Made by a program: the position numbers and the translations under genes. Below, piece by piece: positions 1 through 6,778 of a DNA stretch of 18,596 nt (the stretch's first letter is position 1; every line of letters starts with the position of its first letter). The stretch lies in assembly GCA_038200305.1 (NCBI GenBank), contig JBBPYD010000239.1, forward strand, positions 1 to 18,596, written 5' to 3'. The DNA comes from JANXXV01 sp038200305 (lineage in GTDB: Bacteria; Acidobacteriota; Terriglobia; Bryobacterales; Bryobacteraceae). The notes below the pieces were generated by a model. The model ran no database searches, was not told the origin of the DNA, and saw only the letters and a program-made list of their open reading frames with translations.

Positions 1-147
1 AAATTCGCTGTAAGTTGCTGATTTAATGCGGAAAGAAAGTTGAAGAAAAATGTGAACGCAAAAAATTCACTGCAGATTCACTTCAAGTTGGTTGATTGCG
101 CAGGCGAAGACAATATCCCGCTCACTTGCGGTTTGCCGTATGCCGCT
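1..147. other. Edge region without a gene
   Basis: This stretch follows the stop of the small minus-strand gene and reaches the window edge. The first 90 bases are clearly more AT-rich than the rest of the window, which fits an intergenic region. I see no convincing hairpin with a T-run and no clear -35/-10 pair. Short plus-strand reading frames beginning near 92 and 96 are antisense to the small gene and look like frame shadows. Confidence 0.4.
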
Positions 148-414
148 TCACATGCCCTCCAGCCGCTTGCGCTTCAGCTCTTCCATCACGCTTGCTATTA
201 ACTCCTTGGAATCGGCGATGCCCTTCAGTATCAGTTGGACATCCATTGCAGGCTTTCCCGGTTGCCGGGCGCTTTGGCAATAGACGCCGTGCTGTCCCAC
301 CAGCACCAGTGCATCCGTAAGTAGATCCAGCGTGACGGCGAGCCGGCCGCGCTCCAGACCCATCATGGTCTCGTAAGTTTCGAGTTCTTCGCGGCGTTCC
401 CGGTAGACAGACAT
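148..414 (-). CDS. Small uncharacterised protein (88 aa) downstream of a secreted esterase
   Basis: I do not recognise this protein. It begins MSVYRERREELETYE, is charged and probably mostly helical, has one cysteine and ends in a basic KRKRLEG stretch. There is no signal peptide or membrane segment, so it is probably cytoplasmic. Its ATG lies only 4 nt after the stop of the esterase gene on the same strand, which suggests co-transcription and translational coupling. No strong Shine-Dalgarno is visible, only GAAG inside the esterase stop region. Coding status rests on the tight spacing and the uninterrupted frame. It could be a spurious frame in GC-rich DNA. Confidence 0.45.
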   Translation of the reverse strand: MSVYRERREELETYETMMGLERGRLAVTLDLLTDALVLVGQHGVYCQSARQPGKPAMDVQLILKGIADSKELIASVMEELKRKRLEGM

Positions 415-418
415 GCGT

Positions 419-1282
419 TTACTTCAGGATCCCGCGCTTTCGCAGAAAATCAAAGATTTGTGGATACAGACGGTTCATGGTCTCCATCGGGAATCCGTGC
501 TTTCCGTTAGGCACGCTGATCATCTCCGCATCCGCCTTGACGTCGCGCAGCGCTTTGGTGAGTTGGACTCCCTGCTCATATGGAACGGTCTGATCCGCAT
601 TTCCGTGGATGGTCAAAATCGCCGGTGTGTTCCTGCGAACGTAGGTCAGGGGTGAAAGCTTATGCGCCAAATCGGACCGGCCTTGCTGTTCCGGAACCCA
701 CGTTACGGCGTACTTGCGCATGTTTGGACCTTGTAGCTGATCCTCCACATCGGTGATGCCGTAGAAGTTGATCACCGCGGCAACCTTGGTGGCGGGGCCA
801 AAATGCGCGGATTTCGGGGCCATCCCAACCATCAACGCGAGGTGCCCGCCGGCCGAGCCCCCCGTCACCACGATCCGTTTTGTGTCCACGTTCCAGCGTT
901 TGGCGTTTTTGTGGAACCAGGCAGCGGCTTCCAACACATCGCTCACCGCGGCAGGCGCGGGCGCAATGGCGGCCAGGCGGTATTCCACATCCGCTACTAC
1001 GAATCCCTGCTCAAGATAGGGCATCACAAACTTCTCCACCATGCTCTCTTTCGTTCCGTTCACCCAACCGCCGCCGTGAATGACAATCACGCCGGGGCGT
1101 GGACCTGAGGGTGCTTTCTTCGATTGGAAAATATCCATGACGGTCTGCTTGTATTCGCCATAGGGTATGTTTGCTTCGATAGAAACCCAATCGGGAAGCG
1201 GAGTTATGGGCGCGGCGGATTGCGCGGCGCAGAGGCAAGTGAAGAGAGCGGTAAGAAGGTACAGTTTTCGCATCAGCTTCAT
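419..1282 (-). CDS. Secreted alpha/beta-hydrolase (esterase/lipase, BD-FAE-like)
   Basis: Probably an exported serine esterase that cleaves ester bonds, perhaps acyl or feruloyl esters on plant polysaccharides; the substrate is not readable from sequence. Residues 1 to about 23 form a signal peptide. Cysteines at 16 and 18 leave a lipoprotein possible, though the lipobox is not canonical. The oxyanion motif HGGGW is at 69-73 and the nucleophile elbow GGSAGG at 141-146, with Ser143 as nucleophile. The likely acid is Asp230 in HGNAD, and the base is His262 in GKHGF. At 287 aa it has the usual single-domain length. An alternative start at Met4 (ATG at 1271-1273) also gives a good signal peptide. 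The start codon is only 22 bp from that of the divergent CBM9-like gene, and no Shine-Dalgarno is visible. The small gene at 148-414 follows closely and is probably co-transcribed. Confidence 0.88.
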   Translation of the reverse strand: MKLMRKLYLLTALFTCLCAAQSAAPITPLPDWVSIEANIPYGEYKQTVMDIFQSKKAPSGPRPGVIVIHGGGWVNGTKESMVEKFVMPYLEQGFVVADVEYRLAAIAPAPAAVSDVLEAAAWFHKNAKRWNVDTKRIVVTGGSAGGHLALMVGMAPKSAHFGPATKVAAVINFYGITDVEDQLQGPNMRKYAVTWVPEQQGRSDLAHKLSPLTYVRRNTPAILTIHGNADQTVPYEQGVQLTKALRDVKADAEMISVPNGKHGFPMETMNRLYPQIFDFLRKRGILK

Positions 1283-1295
1283 TACAGCTTATATT
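1267..1295 (+). promoter_or_regulatory. Candidate sigma70-type promoter for the CBM9-mutase operon
   Basis: TTCGCA (1267-1272, 4 of 6 matches to TTGACA) is followed after 17 bp by TATATT (1290-1295, 5 of 6 matches to TATAAT). The -10 box ends 9 nt before the ATG at 1305, so transcription would begin at or within a few bases of the start codon and the mRNA would be nearly leaderless. The -35 half lies inside the beginning of the divergent esterase gene. This is a prediction by eye. Confidence 0.35.
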
Positions 1296-1304
1296 GAGAT
1301 TGCA

Positions 1305-1994
1305 ATGAAATTTATCACCGTAATATTGTTGACGGCGGCCTCGGCGGGTGCCGATGGCCCTGGAAAGATTATTAGCAAGCACAGCGAATCCGATTTTGCG
1401 CTGACAGCGGATCCAAACGCTAAACAGTGGAAATCGGTTGAGGGCGTGTTTGCAGGAAACGATGCAATGGGCAAGCCGGTGCCCGGCCACCGGACTGAGA
1501 TCCGTTCACGATGGACAGATAAGAATCTGTATCTCTTGTTCATTCAGCCCTACGGCAAGCTTTACCTGATTGAAAATCCGTCCACCGGTACGGAGACCAA
1601 CAAGCTTTGGGACCATGACGTGGCTGAGGTTTTCATTGGGTCGGATTTCGAGCATGTCCGGCAGTATAAAGAGTTGCAGGTGTCACCACAAGGGGAATGG
1701 GTGGACCTGGAAATTGACCGCGAACATCCCAAGCCCGAGGGCGGATGGCTTTGGAATTCCGGCTACAAGGTGAAAGCCCGGGTCGACAAGAACGCGAAGA
1801 TCTGGTACGGGGAGATGCAGATCCCGTTCGCGAGCATCGACACCAGACCTCCGCGCGCAGGCAATGAACTGCGTGCGAATTTCTACCGGATGCAAGGGCC
1901 TCCACCGGACCGTCTGGGCATCGCATGGCAGCCGACTAACAGCAAAACCTATCATGTGCCGGAAGCGTTCGGGCGTCTTGTGCTCGGTAAATAG
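1305..1994 (+). CDS. Exported CBM9-like carbohydrate-binding protein
   Basis: The protein has 229 aa: a signal peptide of about 16 residues ending near SAGA, then a single domain resembling carbohydrate-binding family 9 / DOMON-like beta-sandwiches. Typical features are TDKNLYLLF, the LWDHDVAEVFIG segment, the YKELQVSPQGEW segment, and the C-terminal run with R, W and Y residues ending FGRLVL. It probably binds carbohydrate in the periplasm or at the cell surface and has no visible catalytic domain. The open frame extends upstream to 1167, but the added residues would be antisense to the esterase and lack export character, so the start at 1305 in front of the signal peptide is preferred. The stop TAG directly abuts the ATG of the first mutase, which suggests one operon. 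A stand-alone CBM9-like protein in front of phosphohexomutases suggests carbohydrate handling, but this is inference. Confidence 0.82.
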   Translation: MKFITVILLTAASAGADGPGKIISKHSESDFALTADPNAKQWKSVEGVFAGNDAMGKPVPGHRTEIRSRWTDKNLYLLFIQPYGKLYLIENPSTGTETNKLWDHDVAEVFIGSDFEHVRQYKELQVSPQGEWVDLEIDREHPKPEGGWLWNSGYKVKARVDKNAKIWYGEMQIPFASIDTRPPRAGNELRANFYRMQGPPPDRLGIAWQPTNSKTYHVPEAFGRLVLGK

Positions 1995-3362
1995 ATGCGG
2001 GAGCAGAAGACGCTTCGCCTATCGCAGGTCGGGCTCCGTGGAGTTGTTGGCGGCGGGCTGACCGCGGCTCACGTGCTGGATTTCTCCAGCGCGTTTGGGA
2101 CGTTTATTGAAACAGGCAGGCCGGTCATGATCGGCCGCGATCCAAGGGCAAGCGGGACGATGGTGCGCGAGGGAGTGCTGGCGGGGCTGATTGCGTGCGG
2201 GCATCATGTGCTGGATCTGGGTGTTGTTTCCACCCCTGTGATTCAACATGCCATCCGCCGGCGCGATGCGGCGGGCGGCATCTCCATTGGGGCCAGCCAC
2301 AATGCGGCGGAATGGAACGCGCTGAAGTTCTTCGGTCCGCGCGGCTCCTACCTGTCGACGGCGGAAGCGGGAGAACTGCTCGACATCTACCATTTGAAGA
2401 AGTTCACGTTCGCCGGCTGGCGCGAGGTTGGAAGGCTTGAGATCGTGGAACATGCGGTGGACCGGTATCTGGAGGATCTGGCCGTCGTTTATGATTTCGA
2501 CGCGCTGCGCCGGTACCGGGTGGTGGTGGACTGCTGCAACGGAACATCTTCAGTGATTCTGCGGCGAATGAATGAGCGCTTCGGATTTGAGTTCATCCTG
2601 ATCAATGAAAAGTTGGAAGGCGTCGCGTTCGCGCACGATCCGTTGATTAGCGCGCGAACCACCGCCCAGCAACTCGCCCCTCTGATGAAGCCGCTCGGGG
2701 CGGATGCCGGCTTCCTGTTCGATGTGGATTCGGACCGCGTTGGCATGGCTACCGAGCTGGGCGAATCCATTTCGGAAGAGATGATGCTACCGCTGCTAGC
2801 GGACTATTTATTGCCGCGCGGGCGGGGCAAACTGGTGATCACGAATTTGTCGAGCACGGCGCTGGTGGACGAGATCGCCAAACGGCATGGCGGGAAAGTA
2901 GTCCGTGTGCCGGTGGGACGCCAGGCGACGATTGACGCGCTTTCCGGATACCGGCACGATCAGATTGCGCTTGCCGGTGAAGGCACGGGTGCGGTGATGA
3001 TGCCGCAATTCGAATTCGTTTACGACGGCATCGCTTCGATGCTGGCGGTGCTTTCCATGATGCACCAGCGGAAGCAGAAGCTGTCTGAAATTCTTGCCGG
3101 GTATCCCCGGTACTGCATTCTGAAAGGAGAATTGCCGCTGACCTCCGCGCGGATTCCAGCGCTCCTCATGGAACTGCAGAAGGAGTACAGCAGCGGCCGC
3201 ATCAATACGCTGGATGGACTGCGGGTGGACTGGCCGGACCACTGGTTTCACGTGCGCGTAAGCCAGACGGAACCGATTGTGCGGGTGATCTGCGAACAGC
3301 GCGGGGAAGCGCCTGTGGCTCTGTTTGAATCTCTGGTGGAACGAGTCGGGAGCCTTGGTTAG
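1995..3362 (+). CDS. Phosphohexomutase (GlmM/ManB family), divergent active-site loop
   Basis: A 455-aa member of the alpha-D-phosphohexomutase superfamily, which interconverts hexose 1- and 6-phosphates through a phosphoserine. The expected elements are in order. The N-terminal GLRGVVGG and IGRDPRASG loops are near 13-53. The phosphoserine loop ASHN has Ser101. The metal loop DVDSDR is at 243-248, with all three aspartates. The sugar loop GEGTG is at 328-332, and the phosphate-binding loop RVSQTEP at 421-427. The catalytic loop reads GASHNAAEWN instead of the usual TASHNP, and the sugar and phosphate loops also differ from the downstream paralogue. The enzyme is probably active, but substrate preference may have shifted; glucosamine, glucose or mannose phosphate cannot be told apart here. 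The ATG directly follows the TAG of the CBM9-like gene. The stop at 3360-3362 directly precedes the ATG of the paralogue, so coupled translation is likely. Confidence 0.88.
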   Translation: MREQKTLRLSQVGLRGVVGGGLTAAHVLDFSSAFGTFIETGRPVMIGRDPRASGTMVREGVLAGLIACGHHVLDLGVVSTPVIQHAIRRRDAAGGISIGASHNAAEWNALKFFGPRGSYLSTAEAGELLDIYHLKKFTFAGWREVGRLEIVEHAVDRYLEDLAVVYDFDALRRYRVVVDCCNGTSSVILRRMNERFGFEFILINEKLEGVAFAHDPLISARTTAQQLAPLMKPLGADAGFLFDVDSDRVGMATELGESISEEMMLPLLADYLLPRGRGKLVITNLSSTALVDEIAKRHGGKVVRVPVGRQATIDALSGYRHDQIALAGEGTGAVMMPQFEFVYDGIASMLAVLSMMHQRKQKLSEILAGYPRYCILKGELPLTSARIPALLMELQKEYSSGRINTLDGLRVDWPDHWFHVRVSQTEPIVRVICEQRGEAPVALFESLVERVGSLG

Positions 3363-4733
3363 ATGCCTCGCGAACACTTGTTGAAGATTGGAGTTTCCGG
3401 CATACGCGGGGTGGTTGGCGATTTCCTGACTCCCGCGCTCGCTTGCGCATTTGGGCAGGCATTTGGAACGTATGTCGGGCGGGGCCGGGTGATTATCGGG
3501 CGGGATACACGCGCCACCGGACCCATGCTGCAGCACGCGGTCCAGTGCGGATTGCTGGCCGCCGGTTGCGAGGTGATCGACGTCGGCGTTTTGCCCACGC
3601 CGACTATCCAGATGTACGTTGGGGCGACGCGAGCCACGGGGGGCATTGCCATCACAGCGTCGCATAATCCGCCGGAGTACAACGCGCTGAAGCTGTTCAA
3701 TACCGAGGGGCTGTTTTTCAATCACTACGAGCGCAGTGAGTTGCTTGACCTCTACCACCAGAGCGGCTTTTATCAGGCGGAGAATCGAGAGATCCGGACC
3801 ATACGCCACGATTACGAAACGGCCGCGCGGCTGCATATCGAGCGGGTGCTGCGGCACGTGGAGCCTGATGCGGTGCGCGCCCGGCATTTCCATGCCGCGC
3901 TGGATAGCGTGAATGGCGCGGGTTCCGTGATGACGCCGCGATTCTTGACCGAGACGCTGGGCTGCCGGCTGGAGGCGATGTCGATTGATCCAACAAAGCC
4001 GTTTCCGAGAGAGGCCGAGCCGCGGCCGGACACGCTGGGCGAATTGGCGGAACTGGTTAGGCAGACTGGAAGCGAGATTGGCTTTGCACAGGACCCGGAT
4101 GGCGACCGTCTGGCCGTGGTGGACGAGACCGGGCATGTGCTGGACAACGACGATGTGTTGGCGCTGGCCGTGGATGCGGCTCTGCGGCGGCTGCCTGGGG
4201 ATGTGGTGGTTAATCTGACCACCTCGTCTGTAATTGACGATATCGCTGCCGCGCATGGCCGCAAGGTCTACCGGACGCCGGTGGGCGAGGCGAACGTGGT
4301 GGAGATGATGCAGGCTGTAAATGCCGTGATTGGGGGCGAGGGGTCGAACGGCGGAATCATCTTTCCGGCGGTGCACCTTTGCCGCGATAGCTACACGGGA
4401 ATGGCTTTTCTGCTGGAGCGCATGGCGAAGACGGGGTCCACTATATCTGAGCTGGCTGGAGCGCTGCCCAGGTATTACCGGAAACTGGGCAAGGTGACGT
4501 TTGAGCACGGAGCGCTCGGAATGCTGATGCAGGCGCTGGAAGACCGGTTTCCGGATGCGGCGGCGGACCGGTCAGACGGGCTGAAACTGGCTTGGCCTGG
4601 GCGATGGATTCATGTGCGCGCGTCGAATACGGAACCGTTGCTGCGGCTGGCGGCGGAGGCGCGGAGTGAGGCGGAGATGGAGAATCTCTACCAGACGGTT
4701 ATTGGACTGCTTTCGGTTGATCGGGCAGAATGA
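3363..4733 (+). CDS. glmM: Phosphohexomutase, probable phosphoglucosamine mutase (GlmM-like)
   Basis: A 456-aa cytoplasmic phosphohexomutase with fully canonical motifs: KIGVSGIRG at 8-16, the catalytic loop TASHNPPEYN with Ser100, metal loop DPDGDR at 244-249, sugar loop GGEGSNGG at 324-331, and phosphate loop RASNTEP at 419-425. GlmM converts glucosamine 6-phosphate to glucosamine 1-phosphate on the way to UDP-GlcNAc for peptidoglycan. Bacterial GlmM and archaeal-type phosphomannomutase or phosphoglucomutase share these motifs, so the gene symbol is tentative. A GGGAG stretch about 10 nt before the ATG may act as ribosome binding site inside the preceding gene. It is a tandem paralogue of the preceding gene, and its last 35 bp overlap the 3' end of the convergent ftsB-like gene. 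Confidence 0.87.
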   Translation: MPREHLLKIGVSGIRGVVGDFLTPALACAFGQAFGTYVGRGRVIIGRDTRATGPMLQHAVQCGLLAAGCEVIDVGVLPTPTIQMYVGATRATGGIAITASHNPPEYNALKLFNTEGLFFNHYERSELLDLYHQSGFYQAENREIRTIRHDYETAARLHIERVLRHVEPDAVRARHFHAALDSVNGAGSVMTPRFLTETLGCRLEAMSIDPTKPFPREAEPRPDTLGELAELVRQTGSEIGFAQDPDGDRLAVVDETGHVLDNDDVLALAVDAALRRLPGDVVVNLTTSSVIDDIAAAHGRKVYRTPVGEANVVEMMQAVNAVIGGEGSNGGIIFPAVHLCRDSYTGMAFLLERMAKTGSTISELAGALPRYYRKLGKVTFEHGALGMLMQALEDRFPDAAADRSDGLKLAWPGRWIHVRASNTEPLLRLAAEARSEAEMENLYQTVIGLLSVDRAE

Positions 4734-4998
4734 ACGAGGTTTCGTTTTTTCGCAACAGCTTCAGACGATTGCGAATTTCCATTTCCTGCTCGGCCTCGCT
4801 GGTTCGGAGGCGGACAATGCGGCCGCGCTTGCTCTCAATTTCCTTTTGCAGATCGGCGTTCTGTTCCTGCAAGACCCGGATCTCACGGCGCTTTTCTTTG
4901 AGGGCAGGAATGCCCTGTGGCCCGCGAAGAACAAGCAGAGCACAGACCACCACCATGATAAAGGCAGTTACGTAACCGGCGGAGCGTAATATTTTCAT
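4699..4998 (-). CDS. FtsB/DivIC-like septum formation initiator
   Basis: A 99-aa bitopic membrane protein with a short basic N-terminus, one membrane helix at about residues 8-24 and a charged coiled coil at about 32-75 rich in Q, E, K and R. The closing segment IRNRLKLLRKNETSFIL matches the FtsB/DivIC pattern of a coiled coil followed by a small basic-hydrophobic domain. Such proteins bind FtsL and FtsQ/DivIB in the divisome and help activate septal peptidoglycan synthesis. The 3' end overlaps the second phosphohexomutase gene by 35 bp, tail to tail. The gene is divergent from cutA across 73 bp. No Shine-Dalgarno is evident before the ATG. FtsL-like proteins share this architecture but usually lack the conserved C-terminal segment. 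Confidence 0.8.
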   Translation of the reverse strand: MKILRSAGYVTAFIMVVVCALLVLRGPQGIPALKEKRREIRVLQEQNADLQKEIESKRGRIVRLRTSEAEQEMEIRNRLKLLRKNETSFILPDQPKAVQ

Positions 4999-5022
4999 TA
5001 TCGTGGGAGTACTACATTCGTT

Positions 5023-5028
5023 TATAAT
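5023..5028 (+). promoter_or_regulatory. Candidate -10 box upstream of cutA
   Basis: A perfect TATAAT sits in the 73-bp gap between the divergent ftsB-like gene and cutA, 43 bp before the cutA ATG. No good -35 hexamer is seen at 16-18 bp upstream. The opposite strand reads TATAAA at almost the same place, so the element could also serve the ftsB-like gene. Confidence 0.35.
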
Positions 5029-5071
5029 CCTGTTTTGGTTCAGATGCTAGTGTTTTTACGAAAAAGTTTCG

Positions 5072-5419
5072 ATGACTGACAAAATCGTTGTCCTGAGTGC
5101 CTGTGCATCGTCTGACGAAGCCCGCAAACTGGCCCGGCACTTGGTGGAAACCCGCGTTGCCGCTTGCGTGAACGTGATACCGGGCGTGTATAGTGTCTTC
5201 CGCTGGGAAGGCAAGGTGGATGAAGCCGAGGAATGGCTGCTGGTGATCAAATCGACGCGGGAGCGGCTGGCCGCGTTGAAGCTTGAGTTGCGGAAGATGC
5301 ACTCGTATTCGGTTCCGGAAGTGGTGGCGATCCAGATTGTGGATGGGGTCGGAGGATTATCTGCAGTGGATTGGCCGGGAAGTGCTCTGAGCCGCTTGCA
5401 ACTGGCCACCGTTCCGTGA
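5072..5419 (+). CDS. cutA: CutA1-family divalent-ion tolerance protein
   Basis: A 115-aa protein with the CutA1 signature in order: the N-terminal strand IVVLSACASSDEARKLA, then AACVNVIPGVYSVFRWEGK at 31-48, EEWLLVIKS at 53-61, and HSYSVPEVVAI at 77-87. Length and motifs are those of the family, a very stable trimeric ferredoxin-like fold historically linked to copper and other divalent-cation tolerance; its molecular role is still unsettled. The N-terminus shows no signal peptide, so it is cytoplasmic here. The stop TGA lies immediately before the MFS transporter gene, so the two are probably co-transcribed. Confidence 0.92.
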   Translation: MTDKIVVLSACASSDEARKLARHLVETRVAACVNVIPGVYSVFRWEGKVDEAEEWLLVIKSTRERLAALKLELRKMHSYSVPEVVAIQIVDGVGGLSAVDWPGSALSRLQLATVP

Positions 5420-5435
5420 TGTGATGAGGCTTCGC

Positions 5436-6734
5436 ATGGCAACCCAACCCCGCATTGTTGTTTCACCAGTCCCGGAAGCCCCCACGCGCACCCGTTACTG
5501 GGTGATCGTGTTTGCCGTCACCCTGGCTATTCTTTCTTACATCGACCGGGTTTGTATCTCGCAGGCCGCACCGGTGATGTCGAGAGATTTGGGACTGGAC
5601 AAAGTGCAGATGGGGTACATCTTTGCCGCCTTCGGCATTGCGTACGCGCTGTTTGAGATTCCGGGCGGCTGGATGGGCGATTGGATGGGGCCGCGCAAGG
5701 TTCTGATGCGGATCGTGATCTGGTGGTCGGTGTTCACGGCGGCCACCGGATTCATGTGGAACTTCTCTTCCCTGGTGGTGACGCGATTCCTTTTCGGCGC
5801 GGGGGAAGCGGGCTGCTTTCCGAATTTGACCAAGGCATTCAGCACGTGGTTGCCCCAGGATGAGAAGACGCGCGCGCAGGGAATCATGTGGATGTTCGCG
5901 CGGTGGGGCGGCGCGTTCACTCCTCCGCTGGTGATCGCGACCTTCGCTCTTGTTTCCTGGCGTTGGGCGTTCGCAATCTTCGGATCTCTTGGGGTCGTCT
6001 GGGCGGTCTGTTTTTACTTCTGGTTCCGCGATAATCCGAAAGATCACAAGGGCGTGAATGCAGGCGAACTGGAACTGCTAGCCGAGAGTGCAAAGCTGGG
6101 ATCGACAGGGCATGGCGGCGTCCCGTGGGGGAAGCTGACCCGCTCACGCACGGTCTGGCTGCTTTGGGCGCAGTACTTCTGCCTTTCGTATCCGTGGTAT
6201 TTCTACATCACATGGCTGCCGACGTACTTGCAGGAGTACCGGCATTTGAGTCCTGTGGAAAGTGCGAAGCTGGCCATTCTGCCCCTGTTTTTCGGCGGTC
6301 TGGGGTCGTTGTTTTGCGGATTCGCTTCATCCAGGGTCGTCCGTATTACCGGGAGCGTAAGGGTGACTCGCAGGGTGATGGCTTGCTCTGGATTCACCGG
6401 CGCTGCGGTTCTCTTATTTCTGGCAATCCAGACCGCGAACCCGGCCTATGCCATGTTGATGATGGGATTCGCCAGCTTCTTCAATGACCTGGTGATGCCA
6501 GGCGCGTGGGCGAGCTGCATGGACATCGGCGGCAAGTACGCCGGCACAATGGCCGGATCGATGAACATGATGGGCAATCTCGCCGGGTTTGTAGCGCCGA
6601 TGGCGGGCGGCTACATCTTGCGGCAGACCGGAAACAACTGGAACATCTTCCTCTACACGATGGTTGGCATGTACGTGCTCGGCATTTTCTGCTGGCCGTT
6701 TATCGACCCGGTCTCCCCTATCGAGAAGACATAA
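5436..6734 (+). CDS. MFS transporter, anion:cation symporter (ACS) type
   Basis: An inner-membrane permease of about 432 aa with roughly twelve hydrophobic helices. The first helix ends LSYIDRV and is followed by a GDWMGPRKVL loop between helices 2 and 3, both typical of the ACS subgroup that includes hexuronate, glucarate and tartrate transporters. An organic or sugar acid taken up with protons is the likely substrate, but its identity cannot be read from sequence. The frame is open from GTG at 5421 and ATG at 5424. I prefer the ATG at 5436 because GAGG at 5426-5429 lies 6 nt upstream and the resulting N-terminus is a short hydrophilic tail before helix 1. The gene starts just after cutA and ends 44 nt before the YihY-like gene. 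Confidence 0.87.
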   Translation: MATQPRIVVSPVPEAPTRTRYWVIVFAVTLAILSYIDRVCISQAAPVMSRDLGLDKVQMGYIFAAFGIAYALFEIPGGWMGDWMGPRKVLMRIVIWWSVFTAATGFMWNFSSLVVTRFLFGAGEAGCFPNLTKAFSTWLPQDEKTRAQGIMWMFARWGGAFTPPLVIATFALVSWRWAFAIFGSLGVVWAVCFYFWFRDNPKDHKGVNAGELELLAESAKLGSTGHGGVPWGKLTRSRTVWLLWAQYFCLSYPWYFYITWLPTYLQEYRHLSPVESAKLAILPLFFGGLGSLFCGFASSRVVRITGSVRVTRRVMACSGFTGAAVLLFLAIQTANPAYAMLMMGFASFFNDLVMPGAWASCMDIGGKYAGTMAGSMNMMGNLAGFVAPMAGGYILRQTGNNWNIFLYTMVGMYVLGIFCWPFIDPVSPIEKT

Positions 6735-6755
6735 GTAACAGACTGGCTCTACAAG

Positions 6756-6774
6756 CGTCCTCCTGAGCAGGACG
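6756..6774 (+). promoter_or_regulatory. Small hairpin covering the YihY-gene ribosome binding site
   Basis: CGTCCT (6756-6761) and AGGACG (6769-6774) are exact inverted repeats around a 7-nt loop, forming a 6-bp stem that ends 4 nt before the ATG at 6779. The right arm contains AGGA, the probable Shine-Dalgarno of the downstream gene. In mRNA the stem could restrain initiation. It is not a good terminator, because no T-run follows. Chance occurrence is possible. Confidence 0.35.
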
Positions 6775-6778
6775 TGCC

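Noticed and set aside
1167..1304. N-terminal extension of the CBM9-like protein by 46 residues
   Set aside because: The extension is antisense to the esterase start and would bury the signal peptide; the ATG at 1305 places the signal peptide at the N-terminus.
2808..4508. Minus-strand open frame of 566 codons antisense to both phosphohexomutases
   Set aside because: It covers two well-supported genes on the other strand, including their catalytic motifs, and its product is rich in His, Arg, Gln and Pro without any family motif. Long antisense frames are expected opposite GC-rich coding sequence.
6735..6778. Intrinsic terminator after the MFS gene
   Set aside because: The 6-bp hairpin at 6756-6774 has no following T-run and covers a ribosome binding site, so it does not look like a terminator.
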